This document shows positions 15,223 through 15,294 of a stretch of DNA of 15,294 bases, piece after piece (the first letter of the stretch is position 1; every line of letters begins with the position of its first letter). A program made the position numbers and the translations under genes. The DNA is from Motiliproteus sp036960405. Its GTDB lineage: Bacteria > Pseudomonadota > Gammaproteobacteria > Pseudomonadales > Balneatricaceae. The stretch spans positions 1 to 15,294 of the forward strand of contig JBALWS010000107.1 of assembly GCA_036960405.1 (NCBI GenBank). The letters run 5' to 3'. Under the pieces are notes generated by a model. The model was not told the origin of the DNA. It ran no database searches and was given only the letters and a program-made list of their open reading frames with translations.

Positions 15223-15283
15223 CTTATACCCGATGTGTGCTATGGTTTTGGTGCCAAATCGACATCACCCTCTTCGGTATAAG
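15223..15283. repeat. Nested inverted repeat at the window edge
   Basis: The outer arms CTTATACC (15223-15230) and GGTATAAG (15276-15283) are perfectly complementary. Inside them GATGT (15232-15236) pairs with ACATC (15262-15266), and inside those TTTGG (15247-15251) pairs with CCAAA (15254-15258). The three stems nest in register. No T-run follows. It could be a structured RNA, paired operator half-sites or part of an element continuing past the edge. Confidence 0.4.
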
Positions 15284-15294
15284 ACTCCTTACCA

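Larger units (their letters stand above)
15054..15294. other. Non-coding right edge
   Basis: From the permease stop to the window end I find no supported gene. The stretch holds the permease terminator (15126-15156) and a nested inverted repeat at 15223-15283. Short reading frames here have no binding site or recognisable product. Confidence 0.6.

Overview
This window looks like a stretch of a marine-type gammaproteobacterial chromosome, probably Oceanospirillales-like. That placement is inferred from gene content, moderate GC and protein character; no marker gene fixes it. No tRNA, rRNA, CRISPR array, insertion sequence or phage gene is visible. Nearly all the DNA is ordinary protein-coding sequence with short, regulation-rich intergenic gaps.

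Layout: (1) 1-450, minus strand: the start of rluE, a 23S rRNA pseudouridine synthase running off the left edge. (2) 451-851: an AT-rich divergent gap with a near-perfect 20-bp palindrome and a consensus TATAAT. (3) 852-2741: prpE, propionyl-CoA synthetase, monocistronic and closed by an intrinsic terminator. (4) 2853-4889: a REC-PAS-GGDEF-EAL cyclic-di-GMP protein whose 3' end overlaps, tail to tail, an oppositely transcribed two-component operon. (5) 4861-8474, minus strand: that operon, a dCache/HAMP/PAS hybrid histidine kinase followed by an OmpR-family response regulator with a 4-nt ATGA overlap. (6) 8475-8734: a divergent gap with a symmetric array of GTTAC/GTAAC boxes and a separate 18-bp palindrome. 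(7) 8735-12312: an acyl-CoA ligase resembling DmdB and an acyl-CoA dehydrogenase resembling DmdC, separated by a gap that holds a 13-bp hairpin. (8) 12313-12540: a gap containing three consecutive stem-loops, the last an intrinsic terminator. (9) 12541-13371: a SAM-dependent methyltransferase. (10) 13662-15053: an NCS2/SLC23-like multipass permease with a structured leader and a terminator. (11) 15054-15294: non-coding DNA, ending in a nested inverted repeat.

How the genes may work together: prpE, the DmdB-like ligase and the DmdC-like dehydrogenase all handle C3 or short/branched carboxylates as CoA thioesters. Together they suggest use of propionate or acrylate and of 3-methylmercaptopropionate, the demethylation product of dimethylsulfoniopropionate (DMSP). 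DmdA and DmdD are not in the window, so the DMSP reading is inference. The dCache kinase is divergent from the ligase and belongs to a sensor class that often binds small carboxylates, so it could be the local sensor. The most novel-looking items are non-coding: the three-stem-loop RNA candidate at 12384-12486, the symmetric tandem-box array at 8517-8564, and the alternative-pairing leader at 13527-13555.
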